Shown: positions 1 to 8,636 of the stretch, piece after piece
Layout: each line of letters starts with the position of its first letter
Position numbering within the stretch: position 1 is the stretch's first letter
NCBI GenBank assembly: GCA_030704225.1
Contig: CP131915.1
Span: 930,001-994,000, forward strand
Reading direction: 5' to 3'
Length of the DNA stretch: 64,000 nt
Source: Kosakonia sp. H02
GTDB lineage: Bacteria; Pseudomonadota; Gammaproteobacteria; Enterobacterales; Enterobacteriaceae
Position numbers and translations under genes: made by a program
The notes under the pieces: model-generated
Databases searched by the model: none
Told to the model about the DNA's origin: nothing
What the model saw: the letters and a program-made list of their open reading frames with translations, nothing else

Positions 1-1990
1 TGAATTCGGTAAGCGCGGTTTTCTTCACGGTACCGCTGGCGGTCGCCATAAAGACGTTAACGCCCTCTTCGTATTCACGTACCGGCAGAATGGCAGTGAT
101 ACGCTCGTTCGCCTCCAGCGGCAGCAGGTTGACGATCGGACGACCACGTGCGCCACGACTCGCTTCCGGCAACTGGTAGACTTTCATCCAGTACAGACGA
201 CCACGGCTGGAGAAGCAGAGGATCGTGTCATGGGTGTTGGCCACCAGCAGGCGGTCGATAAAGTCTTCTTCTTTAATACGCGCAGCCGATTTACCTTTAC
301 CCCCGCGACGCTGGGCTTCGTAATCGGTCAGCGGCTGATATTTCACATAGCCCTGATGCGACAGCGTAACAACCACATCTTCCTGGTTGATCAGGTCTTC
401 GATGTTGATATCTGCCGTGTTGGCCGTAATTTCAGTGCGACGCTCGTCGCCAAACTGCTCGCGAACCAGCTCAAGCTCTTCGCGAATCACTTCCATCAGG
501 CGCTCTGCGCTACCGAGGATGTGCAGCAATTCGGCAATCTGCCCCAGCAGCTCTTTGTACTCTTCGAGCAGTTTTTCATGCTCAAGGCCGGTCAGTTTCT
601 GCAAACGCAGATCCAGAATCGCCTGCGCCTGCTGTTCGGTCAGCCAGTATTTACCATCGCGAATACCGAACTCTGGCTCCAGCCACTCCGGACGCGCCGC
701 GTCATCACCCGCGCGTTCCAGCATGGAAGAAACGTTGCCCAGATCCCACGGCTGTGCGACCAGGCCGGCTTTCGCTTCTGCCGGCGTCGGCGCACGACGG
801 ATCAGTTCAATGATCGGATCGATGTTCGCCAGTGCCACCGCTAACGCTTCAAGGATATGCGCACGGTCGCGAGCTTTACGCAGTTCGAAAATCGTGCGGC
901 GGGTCACCACTTCACGACGGTGACGAACAAACGCGGCAAGAATGTCTTTCAGCGGCATGATCTTCGGTTGACCATGATGCAGAGCCACCATGTTGATACC
1001 GAAGGAAACCTGTAGTTGCGTCTGGGAGTAGAGGTTGTTCAGCACCACTTCGCCCACGGCGTCGCGCTTCACTTCAATCACGATGCGCATACCGTCTTTA
1101 TCAGACTCGTCGCGCAGTGCGCTGATGCCTTCAACGCGTTTATCTTTCACCAGCTCGGCGATTTTCTCGATCAGGCGCGCTTTGTTCACCTGGTACGGAA
1201 TTTCATGCACGATGATGGTTTCGCGGCCGCTTTTCGCGTCGGTTTCCACTTCTGCGCGGGCGCGGATATAGATTTTGCCGCGACCGGTGCGATAGGCTTC
1301 TTCAATCCCACGACGACCGTTGATGATCGCCGCAGTCGGGAAGTCCGGCCCCGGAATGTGTTCCATCAGCCCTTCAACGCTGATGTCTTCATCATCGATA
1401 TAGGCCAGGCAGCCGTTGATCACTTCCGTCAGGTTGTGTGGCGGAATGTTGGTTGCCATACCGACCGCGATCCCGGAAGAACCGTTTACCAGCAGGTTCG
1501 GGATCTTGGTGGGCATTACATCTGGGATTCGCTCAGTACCGTCATAGTTATCAACGTAATCGACGGTCTCTTTTTCCAGATCGGCCATTAGCTCATGGGC
1601 AATTTTCGCCAGACGGATTTCCGTATAACGCATTGCCGCCGCGGAGTCGCCATCGATGGAACCGAAGTTACCCTGACCATCAACCAGCATGTAACGCAGC
1701 GAAAACGGCTGCGCCATACGGACAATGGTGTCATACACTGCGGAATCACCATGGGGATGGTACTTACCGATTACGTCACCAACGACACGGGCAGATTTTT
1801 TGTAGGCTTTATTCCAGTCGTTGCCCAATACGTTCATGGCGTAAAGTACGCGACGGTGAACCGGTTTCAGGCCATCTCGGACGTCCGGAAGCGCACGGCC
1901 AACAATGACCGACATCGCATAGTCCAGATAGGAGCTTTTCAGCTCTTCCTCGATGTTAACCGGTGTAATTTCTCTCGCAAGGTCGCTCAT
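1..1990 (-). CDS. gyrA: DNA gyrase subunit A, N-terminal part (cut by window edge)
   Basis: Catalytic breakage-reunion subunit of DNA gyrase, which with GyrB introduces negative supercoils using ATP. About 663 codons are present from the ATG at 1990-1988; the family is usually about 875 residues, so the rest of the C-terminal DNA-wrapping domain lies left of the window. The protein opens MSDLAREITPVNIEEE as in enterobacteria. The catalytic tyrosine is visible in AAAMRYTEIR. The quinolone-resistance region reads HPHGDSAVYDT, so Ser83 and Asp87 are the wild-type residues and no common quinolone-resistance change is seen there. The gene is divergent from ubiG, with a promoter in the 158-base gap. 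Confidence 0.98.
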   Translation of the reverse strand, partial: MSDLAREITPVNIEEELKSSYLDYAMSVIVGRALPDVRDGLKPVHRRVLYAMNVLGNDWNKAYKKSARVVGDVIGKYHPHGDSAVYDTIVRMAQPFSLRYMLVDGQGNFGSIDGDSAAAMRYTEIRLAKIAHELMADLEKETVDYVDNYDGTERIPDVMPTKIPNLLVNGSSGIAVGMATNIPPHNLTEVINGCLAYIDDEDISVEGLMEHIPGPDFPTAAIINGRRGIEEAYRTGRGKIYIRARAEVETDAKSGRETIIVHEIPYQVNKARLIEKIAELVKDKRVEGISALRDESDKDGMRIVIEVKRDAVGEVVLNNLYSQTQLQVSFGINMVALHHGQPKIMPLKDILAAFVRHRREVVTRRTIFELRKARDRAHILEALAVALANIDPIIELIRRAPTPAEAKAGLVAQPWDLGNVSSMLERAGDDAARPEWLEPEFGIRDGKYWLTEQQAQAILDLRLQKLTGLEHEKLLEEYKELLGQIAELLHILGSAERLMEVIREELELVREQFGDERRTEITANTADINIEDLINQEDVVVTLSHQGYVKYQPLTDYEAQRRGGKGKSAARIKEEDFIDRLLVANTHDTILCFSSRGRLYWMKVYQLPEASRGARGRPIVNLLPLEANERITAILPVREYEEGVNVFMATASGTVKKTALTEF

Positions 1991-2034
1991 CTAACCGCTA
2001 TCCCTCTACTGTATCCCGGATTCAAAGGTCGCAA

Positions 2035-2040
2035 ATTATA
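2035..2040 (-). promoter_or_regulatory. gyrA promoter -10 box
   Basis: A perfect TATAAT lies on the minus strand, placing the transcription start near 2028 and giving a leader of about 38 bases before the gyrA ATG. No good -35 box is seen at the normal distance. That fits the known weak -35 and relaxation-stimulated behaviour of gyrA promoters in enterobacteria; this last point is family knowledge, not seen here. Confidence 0.6.
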
Positions 2041-2148
2041 ACACAACCGCCTTGATACAGGTAAACCTATAACACCCGTGCAAAGGTTTATTCATCCCAC
2101 TGGCCTGATATACTCACGGGTCTTATTGAGAGAGGAGTAAATGCGCCC

Positions 2149-2877
2149 ATGAATGCCGAAAAACCGTCGGTCGCTCAGAACGTTGATCATGCTGAAATCG
2201 CCAAGTTTGAAGCGGTCGCTTCACGCTGGTGGGATAAAGAAGGCGAATTTAAACCCCTGCATCGCATTAACCCGCTGCGCCTGGGTTACATCAGCGAACA
2301 CGCGGGCGGCCTGTTCGGTAAGAAAGTGCTGGATGTCGGCTGTGGCGGCGGCATTCTCGCCGAGAGCATGGCGCAAGAAGGCGCGAATGTCACCGGCCTG
2401 GATATGGGCTTTGAACCCCTTCAGGTTGCGCGCCTGCACGCGCTGGAGTCTGGCGTACAGGTAGATTACGTACAAGAAACCGTTGAAGAACACGCGGCAA
2501 AACACGCGCAACAGTACGACGTGGTGACCTGCATGGAGATGCTGGAACATGTTCCCGATCCGCAATCGGTGGTCAAAGCCTGCGCGCAGTTGGTCAAACC
2601 CGGCGGTCACGTCTTTTTCTCTACCCTTAACCGCAATGGCAAATCCTGGCTGATGGCGGTGGTTGGCGCGGAATATGTGCTGCGCATGGTGCCAAAGGGC
2701 ACGCACGACGTGAAGAAGTTCATTAAGCCAGCCGAGTTGTTGGCCTGGGTAGACGAAACTGTGTTACAGGAACGTCATATCACTGGGCTGCATTATAATC
2801 CGCTGCTGAATCAATTTAAGCTCGGGCCAGGTGTTGATGTTAATTATATGTTACATACAACAGCAAAAATCAGCTAA
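2149..2877 (+). CDS. ubiG: Ubiquinone biosynthesis O-methyltransferase
   Basis: SAM-dependent methyltransferase that performs both O-methylation steps of ubiquinone (Q8) synthesis, acting as a soluble or membrane-associated enzyme. The 242-residue protein is collinear with E. coli UbiG (240). The SAM-binding motif I, VLDVGCGGG, is at residues 60-68, and the family segment HDVKKFIKPAEL is near the C-terminus. The ATG at 2149 is preceded by GAGGAG at 2132-2137; an ATG at 2141 is out of frame. The gene stands alone, divergent from gyrA, which is the usual enterobacterial arrangement. Confidence 0.97.
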   Translation: MNAEKPSVAQNVDHAEIAKFEAVASRWWDKEGEFKPLHRINPLRLGYISEHAGGLFGKKVLDVGCGGGILAESMAQEGANVTGLDMGFEPLQVARLHALESGVQVDYVQETVEEHAAKHAQQYDVVTCMEMLEHVPDPQSVVKACAQLVKPGGHVFFSTLNRNGKSWLMAVVGAEYVLRMVPKGTHDVKKFIKPAELLAWVDETVLQERHITGLHYNPLLNQFKLGPGVDVNYMLHTTAKIS

Positions 2878-3068
2878 CGTCATCTCTTAATCTTATAAAG
2901 ATTGCGCAGGCGTCAACTGCGCAATCCCCCTCTGCGACGAAGAAATCAGCACTCGATCAAATTTTCATTTTTTTTTTAAGATTATTGACATCCTCTGCAA
3001 GCCTTACGCGACGAGGACTTAGCGATTATTACCCTTTCGCAACCTCAATTTAACCTCAAAATCAACTC

Positions 3069-3096
3069 TTGTACTGAAAAGAATCCTTACTAGAAT
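3069..3096 (+). promoter_or_regulatory. nrdA promoter (-35 TTGTAC, -10 TAGAAT)
   Basis: TTGTAC at 3069-3074 and TAGAAT at 3091-3096 are separated by 16 bases. The predicted start near 3103 falls inside the first NrdR-like box, so a repressor bound there would block initiation. This is a consensus match, not a mapped promoter. Confidence 0.6.
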
Positions 3097-3144
3097 ACTC
3101 ACCATATAGCGTTTTTCTTATCGCAAACCCCCTATATATAGTAT
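3097..3144 (+). promoter_or_regulatory. Pair of NrdR boxes upstream of nrdA
   Basis: Two 16-base sites resemble the NrdR consensus acaCwAtATaTwGtgt. The site at 3097-3112 matches at about 12 positions and the site at 3129-3144 (core CTATATATAG) at about 13. They are 32 bases apart start to start, close to three helical turns, which is the spacing known for cooperative NrdR tetramer binding. NrdR is the ATP/dATP-sensing repressor of ribonucleotide reductase genes. Confidence 0.75.
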
Positions 3145-3183
3145 TTATCCACAGAGTTAGTCACAGCCGTAATTTGTGGATAA
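3145..3183 (+). promoter_or_regulatory. Two inverted DnaA boxes upstream of nrdA
   Basis: A perfect DnaA box TTATCCACA at 3145-3153 directly abuts the second NrdR box. Its exact inverse, TGTGGATAA, is at 3175-3183, 37 bases before the nrdA ATG. DnaA is known to bind such a pair in E. coli nrdA and to couple dNTP supply to replication initiation. Both sites lie downstream of the predicted transcription start. Confidence 0.8.
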
Positions 3184-3219
3184 ACGGGGGATACTTTTAT
3201 TTCACGGACAGGTAAGCAC

Positions 3220-5505
3220 ATGAATCAAAGTCTGCTGGTAACAAAGCGTGATGGTGGGACTGAGCGCATCAATCTCGACAAAATTCATCGGGTACTGGAT
3301 TGGGCGGCAGAGGGGCTGAGCAATGTTTCCATCTCCCAGGTGGAGCTGCGTTCGCACATTCAATTCTACGACGGCATCAAAACGTCTGATATTCACGAGA
3401 CAATTATTAAAGCCGCTGCGGATCTTATCTCCCGCGACGCGCCGGACTACCAGTACCTGGCCGCGCGCCTGGCGATTTTCCACCTGCGTAAAAAAGCCTA
3501 CGGTCAGTTCGAGCCGCCTGCGCTGTTTGATCATGTGAAGAAAATGATTGCGCTTGGCAAATACGATCATCATCTGCTGGAGGACTACAGCGAAGAAGAG
3601 TTCCAGCAGATGGACGGCTTTATTGATCACTGGCGTGATATGAACTTCTCCTACGCGGCCGTGAAGCAGCTGGAAGGGAAATATCTGGTCCAGAACCGCG
3701 TCACCGGCGAGATCTACGAAAGCGCGCAGTTCCTTTATATGCTGGTTGCTGCCTGCCTGTTCTCCAACTACCCGCGTGAAACCCGTCTGGACTACGTGAA
3801 GCGTTTCTATGATGCGGTTTCGACGTTCAAGATTTCGCTGCCGACGCCCATCATGTCCGGTGTGCGTACCCCGACGCGCCAGTTCAGCTCATGTGTACTG
3901 ATCGAGTGCGGCGACAGCCTGGATTCCATCAACGCCACCTCCAGCGCGATTGTGAAATACGTTTCCCAGCGCGCCGGTATCGGCATCAACGCCGGTCGCA
4001 TTCGTGCGCTGGGTAGCCCGATCCGCGGTGGCGAAGCGTTCCACACCGGCTGTATCCCGTTCTACAAACACTTCCAGACCGCGGTGAAATCCTGCTCGCA
4101 GGGCGGCGTGCGCGGTGGCGCGGCAACGCTGTTCTACCCGATGTGGCACCTCGAAGTGGAAAGCCTGCTGGTGCTGAAAAACAACCGTGGCGTGGAAGGC
4201 AACCGCGTGCGTCACATGGACTACGGCGTACAGATCAACAAACTGATGTACACCCGCCTGCTGAAAGGTGAAGAGATCACCCTGTTCAGCCCGTCCGACG
4301 TGCCTGGCCTGTACGATGCGTTCTTCGCCGATCAGGACGAGTTCGAGCGTCTGTACACGCAATACGAGAAAGACGACAGCATTCGCAAACAGCGCATCAA
4401 AGCGGTTGAACTGTTCTCACTGATGATGCAGGAACGCGCCTCCACTGGCCGTATCTACATTCAGAACGTTGACCACTGCAACACCCACAGCCCGTTTGAC
4501 CCGCAGGTCGCCCCGGTGCGCCAGTCCAACCTGTGCCTGGAAATCGCCCTGCCAACCAGGCCGCTGGATGATGTCAACGACGAAAACGGTGAGATTGCCC
4601 TCTGTACGCTCTCCGCTTTTAACCTCGGCGCGATTAAAAACCTCGACGAGCTGGAAGAGCTGGCAACGCTGGCAGTTCGCGCACTCGACGCCCTGCTCGA
4701 TTACCAGGATTACCCGATCCTCGCTGCAAAACGCGGTGCAATGGGTCGCCGTACGCTGGGTATTGGCGTTATCAACTTTGCTTACTGGCTGGCGAAAAAC
4801 GGCAAACGCTACTCCGATGGCAGCGCCAACAACCTGACTCATCAGACCTTCGAAGCGATTCAGTACTGGTTGCTGAAAGCCTCTAACGAGCTGGCGAAAG
4901 AGCAAGGCGCATGCCCGTGGTTCAACGAAACCACCTACTCGCAGGGTATTTTACCGATCGATACCTACAAAAAAGATCTCGACGGCATTACCAGTGAGCC
5001 GCTGCATTACGACTGGGAAGCGCTTCGTGAGTCAATCAAAACCCACGGTCTGCGTAACTCCACGCTCTCTGCGCTGATGCCGTCAGAAACCTCGTCGCAG
5101 ATCTCCAATGCCACCAACGGTATTGAGCCGCCGCGCGGTCATGTGAGTATTAAAGCGTCGAAAGATGGCATCCTGCGCCAGGTCGTGCCGGATTACGAGC
5201 AACTGAAAAACGCTTACGAGTTACTGTGGGAAATGCCGAATAACGACGGCTACCTGCAACTGGTCGGCATTATGCAGAAGTTTATCGACCAGTCGATTTC
5301 GGCTAACACCAACTACGACCCCACTCGTTTCCCGTCGGGTAAAGTGCCGATGCAGCAGTTGTTGAAAGACCTGCTCACCGCCTACAAATTTGGTGTGAAG
5401 ACGCTGTACTATCAAAACACCCGCGATGGCGCGGAAGATGCACAGGATGACCTGGTCCCTTCCATCCAGGACGATGGCTGCGAAAGCGGCGCATGTAAGA
5501 TCTAA
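3220..5505 (+). CDS. nrdA: Ribonucleoside-diphosphate reductase class Ia, alpha subunit
   Basis: Large subunit of aerobic ribonucleotide reductase; it reduces NDPs to dNDPs using a radical supplied by NrdB. At 761 residues it equals E. coli NrdA and is collinear with it. The N-terminal ATP-cone (about residues 5-95) senses ATP/dATP. The active-site segments FSSCVLIECGD, SNLCLEI and ALCTLSAFNLGA carry the redox and thiyl cysteines (C225, C439, C462 by collinearity). The C-terminal tail ends GCESGACKI with the thioredoxin/glutaredoxin-reactive pair C754 and C759. It is the first gene of nrdA-nrdB-yfaE. Confidence 0.99.
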   Translation: MNQSLLVTKRDGGTERINLDKIHRVLDWAAEGLSNVSISQVELRSHIQFYDGIKTSDIHETIIKAAADLISRDAPDYQYLAARLAIFHLRKKAYGQFEPPALFDHVKKMIALGKYDHHLLEDYSEEEFQQMDGFIDHWRDMNFSYAAVKQLEGKYLVQNRVTGEIYESAQFLYMLVAACLFSNYPRETRLDYVKRFYDAVSTFKISLPTPIMSGVRTPTRQFSSCVLIECGDSLDSINATSSAIVKYVSQRAGIGINAGRIRALGSPIRGGEAFHTGCIPFYKHFQTAVKSCSQGGVRGGAATLFYPMWHLEVESLLVLKNNRGVEGNRVRHMDYGVQINKLMYTRLLKGEEITLFSPSDVPGLYDAFFADQDEFERLYTQYEKDDSIRKQRIKAVELFSLMMQERASTGRIYIQNVDHCNTHSPFDPQVAPVRQSNLCLEIALPTRPLDDVNDENGEIALCTLSAFNLGAIKNLDELEELATLAVRALDALLDYQDYPILAAKRGAMGRRTLGIGVINFAYWLAKNGKRYSDGSANNLTHQTFEAIQYWLLKASNELAKEQGACPWFNETTYSQGILPIDTYKKDLDGITSEPLHYDWEALRESIKTHGLRNSTLSALMPSETSSQISNATNGIEPPRGHVSIKASKDGILRQVVPDYEQLKNAYELLWEMPNNDGYLQLVGIMQKFIDQSISANTNYDPTRFPSGKVPMQQLLKDLLTAYKFGVKTLYYQNTRDGAEDAQDDLVPSIQDDGCESGACKI

Positions 5506-5507
5506 CT

Positions 5508-5535
5508 AAGGGGCGGGGAAACCCGCCCTTTTTTT
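5508..5535 (+). terminator. Intrinsic terminator-like hairpin between nrdA and nrdB
   Basis: GGGCGGG (5511-5517) pairs with CCCGCCC (5522-5528) around a GAAA loop. The stem extends by A-T and G-T pairs and runs into seven T (5529-5535). It looks like a strong rho-independent terminator, yet it sits inside the operon 22 bases before the nrdB start. It may act as a partial terminator or as an mRNA-stabilising 3' end for nrdA. Confidence 0.75.
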
Positions 5536-5556
5536 CGCAAGACAGGACTCACATTC

Positions 5557-6687
5557 ATGGCATACACCACCTTTTCACAGAAGAAAAACGATCAACTGCT
5601 GGAGCCGATGTTCTTCGGCCAGCCGGTTAACGTGGCGCGCTACGATCAGCAAAAATATGACATCTTCGAAAAGCTGATTGAAAAGCAACTCTCCTTCTTC
5701 TGGCGTCCGGAAGAAGTTGATGTTTCTCGCGACCGCATCGATTTCCAGGCACTGCCGGAACACGAAAAACATATTTTTATCAGCAACCTGAAATACCAGA
5801 CGCTGCTGGATTCCATTCAGGGTCGTAGCCCGAACGTCGCGCTGCTGCCGCTGATCTCCATTCCGGAACTGGAAACCTGGGTGGAAACCTGGGCGTTTTC
5901 AGAAACCATTCACTCGCGTTCGTACACGCACATCATCCGCAATATCGTCAACGATCCGGCGGTGGTGTTTGACGATATCGTCACGAATGAGCAGATCCTC
6001 AAACGCGCAGAAGGCATTTCGCACTTCTATGACGAGCTGATCGAGATGACCAGCTACTGGCATCTGCTCGGTGAAGGTACGCACACGGTGAATGGCAAAA
6101 CCATCACCGTCAGCCTGCGCGAGCTGAAAAAGAAACTCTACCTGTGCCTGATGAGCGTCAACGCGCTGGAAGCGATTCGCTTCTATGTCAGCTTCGCCTG
6201 CTCCTTCGCTTTCGCCGAGCGCGAGTTAATGGAAGGCAACGCCAAAATCATTCGCCTGATTGCCCGCGACGAAGCGCTGCACCTGACCGGCACTCAGCAT
6301 ATGCTGAACCTGCTGCGTTCCGGTGTCGACGACCCGGAAATGGCGCAAATCGCTGAAGAGTGCAAACAGGAGTGTTATGACCTGTTCGTACAGGCGGCGG
6401 TGCAGGAAAAAGAGTGGGCGGAATACCTGTTCCAGGGCGGTTCAATGATTGGCCTGAACAAAGATATTCTCTGCCAGTACGTTGAGTACATCACCAACAT
6501 CCGTATGCAGGCGGTCGGCCTTGATTTGCCGTTCCAGACCCGCTCCAACCCGATCCCGTGGATCAACACCTGGCTGGTGTCCGATAACGTGCAGGTTGCG
6601 CCGCAGGAAGTGGAAGTGAGCTCCTATCTGGTCGGCCAGATTGACTCCGAAGTCAATACGGATGACCTGAGTGACTTCCAGCTCTGA
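5557..6687 (+). CDS. nrdB: Ribonucleoside-diphosphate reductase class Ia, beta subunit
   Basis: Small subunit carrying the diferric-tyrosyl radical cofactor that starts catalysis in NrdA. The length of 376 residues is identical to E. coli. The radical tyrosine is Tyr123 counting Met (Tyr122 in the literature) in HSRSYTHIIRN. Iron ligands Asp85, Glu116 and His119 are visible in LLDS and FSETIH, with later ligands in RDEALHLTGTQH. The conserved C-terminal tail ending SDFQL contacts NrdA. An AGGA lies shortly before the ATG. The stop overlaps the yfaE start (TGATG). Confidence 0.99.
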   Translation: MAYTTFSQKKNDQLLEPMFFGQPVNVARYDQQKYDIFEKLIEKQLSFFWRPEEVDVSRDRIDFQALPEHEKHIFISNLKYQTLLDSIQGRSPNVALLPLISIPELETWVETWAFSETIHSRSYTHIIRNIVNDPAVVFDDIVTNEQILKRAEGISHFYDELIEMTSYWHLLGEGTHTVNGKTITVSLRELKKKLYLCLMSVNALEAIRFYVSFACSFAFAERELMEGNAKIIRLIARDEALHLTGTQHMLNLLRSGVDDPEMAQIAEECKQECYDLFVQAAVQEKEWAEYLFQGGSMIGLNKDILCQYVEYITNIRMQAVGLDLPFQTRSNPIPWINTWLVSDNVQVAPQEVEVSSYLVGQIDSEVNTDDLSDFQL

Positions 6688-6941
6688 TGAGCCGCGTAAC
6701 GCTACGCCTTTCCGGCACGCAGGTGCAGTGCCGGGATGAGCACCCTTCTCTGCTGGTGGCGCTGGAGTCTCATCAGGTAGAAGTTGAATACCAGTGCCGT
6801 GCAGGCTACTGCGGCTCCTGCCGCTGCCGCCTGGTGGCAGGCCAGGTTGACTGGATTGCCGAGCCGCTGGCTTTTGTCAATGAAGGGGAAATTTTGCCCT
6901 GCTGCTGCCGGGCAAAAGGCGATATTGAGATTGAGATGTAA
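6687..6941 (+). CDS. yfaE: [2Fe-2S] ferredoxin maintaining the NrdB cofactor
   Basis: A small plant-type ferredoxin of 84 residues, equal to E. coli YfaE, which delivers electrons to reassemble or maintain the NrdB diferric-tyrosyl cofactor. The cluster ligands are C37, C42 and C45 in CRAGYCGSC, plus one of C72-C74 in the CCC triplet. The start shares one base with the nrdB stop, so translation is probably coupled. It is the last gene of the operon; a REP/terminator element follows. Confidence 0.96.
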   Translation: MSRVTLRLSGTQVQCRDEHPSLLVALESHQVEVEYQCRAGYCGSCRCRLVAGQVDWIAEPLAFVNEGEILPCCCRAKGDIEIEM

Positions 6942-6971
6942 ACCTGTCGGATGATGGGACTGGTTTTGTAG

Positions 6972-7005
6972 GCCGGGTAAGGCAAAGCCGCTACCCGGCA
7001 TTTTT
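6972..7005. repeat. REP element / bidirectional terminator between yfaE and glpT
   Basis: GCCGGGTA (6972-6979) and TACCCGGC (6992-6999) form a perfect 8-base inverted repeat around a core aaggcaaagccgc, followed by five T. The form is that of the enterobacterial REP sequence. It lies between convergent genes and could end both transcripts. Confidence 0.75.
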
Positions 7006-7008
7006 GTA

Positions 7009-8361
7009 TTAATTACGACGTGCAAGCATCTCTGCATGGTGACGTTTTTCGCCGATCATCACGACGATTAACAACAATACCGCCAGAATGCTACCGCCAA
7101 TCATCACCATAAAGCCGCCGTCCCAGCCAAAGAAATCAACGGTATAACCAACAATGGCGCTGGCCGCGACAGACCCGCCAAGATAACCGAACAAACCGGT
7201 AAAGCCCGCTGCGGTACCTGCCGCTTTTTTCGGTGCCAGCTCCAGCGCGTGCAGACCAATCAGCATTACCGGGCCGTAAATCAAAAAGCCGATGACGATC
7301 ATGCAAGCCATATCCACCGCCGGGTTGCCTGCCGGGTTGAGCCAGTAAACGATGGTGGCAATTGTCACCAGCGTCATAAAGAACACCCCGGTCGCACCGC
7401 GATTGCCCCTGAACACTTTGTCTGACATCCAGCCGCAGATCAGCGTTCCGGGAATGCCCGCGTATTCATAGAGAAAATAGGCCCACGAGGATTTATCCAG
7501 CGCGAAGTGTTTCACCTCTTTCAGGTAAGTCGGTGACCAGTCGAGAATGCCGTAACGCAGCAGGTAAACGAAGACGTTGGCCACCGCGATGTACCACAGC
7601 AACTTGTTCGGCAGAATGTACTGCATAAAAATCTGCTTCGCCGACAGCTCCTCTTCATGCTTGTCGCTGTAATCATCCGGGTAGTCGTTTTTGTACTCTT
7701 CAATCGGCGGCAGACCGCAGGATTGCGGGGTATCGCGCATCAGCGCAAAGGCAATAATCGCCACCAGAATCGCACCAAACGCCGGCATATAGAGCGCCGC
7801 GTGCCAGTCGTTAAACCACGCCATCCCCAGCAGGAACAGCAACGGCGGGATGCCGCCGCCAACGTTATGGGCGCAGTTCCACACCGACACAATGCCGCCG
7901 CGCTCTTTCTGCGACCACCAGTGCACCATCGTGCGCCCGCACGGCGGCCAGCCCATGCCCTGGAACCAGCCGCAGAGAAACAGCAGCACAAACATAACCG
8001 CGATGCTGGAGGTCGCCCACGGCACAAAGCCCATAAACAGCATCACCGCTGCCGCCAGAATCAGCCCGGCAGGCAGAAAAACGCGCGGGTTCGAGCGATC
8101 CGACACCGAGCCCATAATGAATTTTGAAAAACCATAGGCAATCGAAATACCAGAGAGCGCAAAGCCGAGATCGCCACGGGAAAAACCCTGCTCTACCAGG
8201 TATGGCATCGCCAGTGCGAAGTTTTTACGCACCAGGTAGTAAGCGGCGTAGCCAAAGAAGATGCCAAGAAAGATTTGCCAGCGTAAGCGGCGGTATAGCG
8301 GATCAACCTGCGCGTCCGGCAGACGCGATTGATGGGGGGCTGGTTTGAAAATGCTCAACAT
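7009..8361 (-). CDS. glpT: Glycerol-3-phosphate/phosphate antiporter
   Basis: Inner-membrane major facilitator transporter (12 helices) that imports sn-glycerol-3-phosphate in exchange for phosphate and also takes up fosfomycin. The protein is about 450 residues and near-identical to E. coli GlpT from MLSIFKPAPH onward. Arg45 of the substrate site lies in AAYYLVRKNF. The start at 8361 is chosen because of this alignment and a GGAG just upstream; a longer frame to 8421 lacks support. The usual downstream partner glpQ (periplasmic phosphodiesterase) is not present: only 67 bases separate glpT from yfaE. Confidence 0.97.
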   Translation of the reverse strand: MLSIFKPAPHQSRLPDAQVDPLYRRLRWQIFLGIFFGYAAYYLVRKNFALAMPYLVEQGFSRGDLGFALSGISIAYGFSKFIMGSVSDRSNPRVFLPAGLILAAAVMLFMGFVPWATSSIAVMFVLLFLCGWFQGMGWPPCGRTMVHWWSQKERGGIVSVWNCAHNVGGGIPPLLFLLGMAWFNDWHAALYMPAFGAILVAIIAFALMRDTPQSCGLPPIEEYKNDYPDDYSDKHEEELSAKQIFMQYILPNKLLWYIAVANVFVYLLRYGILDWSPTYLKEVKHFALDKSSWAYFLYEYAGIPGTLICGWMSDKVFRGNRGATGVFFMTLVTIATIVYWLNPAGNPAVDMACMIVIGFLIYGPVMLIGLHALELAPKKAAGTAAGFTGLFGYLGGSVAASAIVGYTVDFFGWDGGFMVMIGGSILAVLLLIVVMIGEKRHHAEMLARRN

Positions 8362-8402
8362 AAAAAGCTCCGAGGCACGATAAGACTCATGATAAGTATC
8401 GC

Positions 8403-8422
8403 CATGAGTGAAAACGAACATG
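8403..8422 (-). promoter_or_regulatory. GlpR operator-like site upstream of glpT
   Basis: The 20 bases contain a perfect right half AACGAACAT of the glycerol-3-phosphate repressor operator and a degenerate left half. The site lies about 40 bases before the glpT start in the divergent glpT-glpA control region, where E. coli has several GlpR and CRP sites. Confidence 0.5.
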
Positions 8423-8540
8423 ATTAAAGTTATTCGCGGCGGATTGTAGAGAAAGTTTTAACCAGAGAGAACGGGTTATCGCAGATAATGTTACAGAAAT
8501 ATGACAAAGCTCTAACTTTGTACCAAAAAGTGCATTTCAC

Positions 8541-8570
8541 TTTCGTTTTTTGTTCGTATATGCGCGATAT
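8541..8570 (+). promoter_or_regulatory. Possible second GlpR operator in the glpT-glpA region
   Basis: Two TTCG half sites (TTTCG and TGTTCG) lie about 10 bases apart, followed by an imperfect inverse ending GCGCGAT. This resembles the clustered GlpR operators of the E. coli glpTQ-glpABC intergenic region. Neither half makes a clean palindrome, so this is tentative. Confidence 0.35.
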
Positions 8571-8636
8571 CAAACAAACCCCAATGATAATGTGGCTAAA
8601 TGAGTGCAAACAACGTCGACCAGCCAGGACACGACC

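Larger units (their letters stand above)
2878..3219. other. ubiG-nrdA intergenic region holding the nrdA control region
   Basis: This 342-base gap has no credible gene. Its left half is AT-rich with a run of ten or more T (about 2970-2980). The right half holds the nrdA promoter, two NrdR-like boxes and two DnaA boxes, which are listed separately. The spacing from the predicted transcription start (about 3103) to the nrdA ATG is about 117 bases, similar to E. coli. Confidence 0.7.

Noticed and set aside
1740..1800. Possible quinolone-resistance change in gyrA
   Set aside because: The region encodes HPHGDSAVYDT with Ser83 and Asp87 intact.
8527..8543. AAAGTG-N5-CACTTT inverted repeat in the glpT-glpA region as a CRP site
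   Set aside because: The spacing and core do not match TGTGA-N6-TCACA; it may be incidental or belong to another factor.
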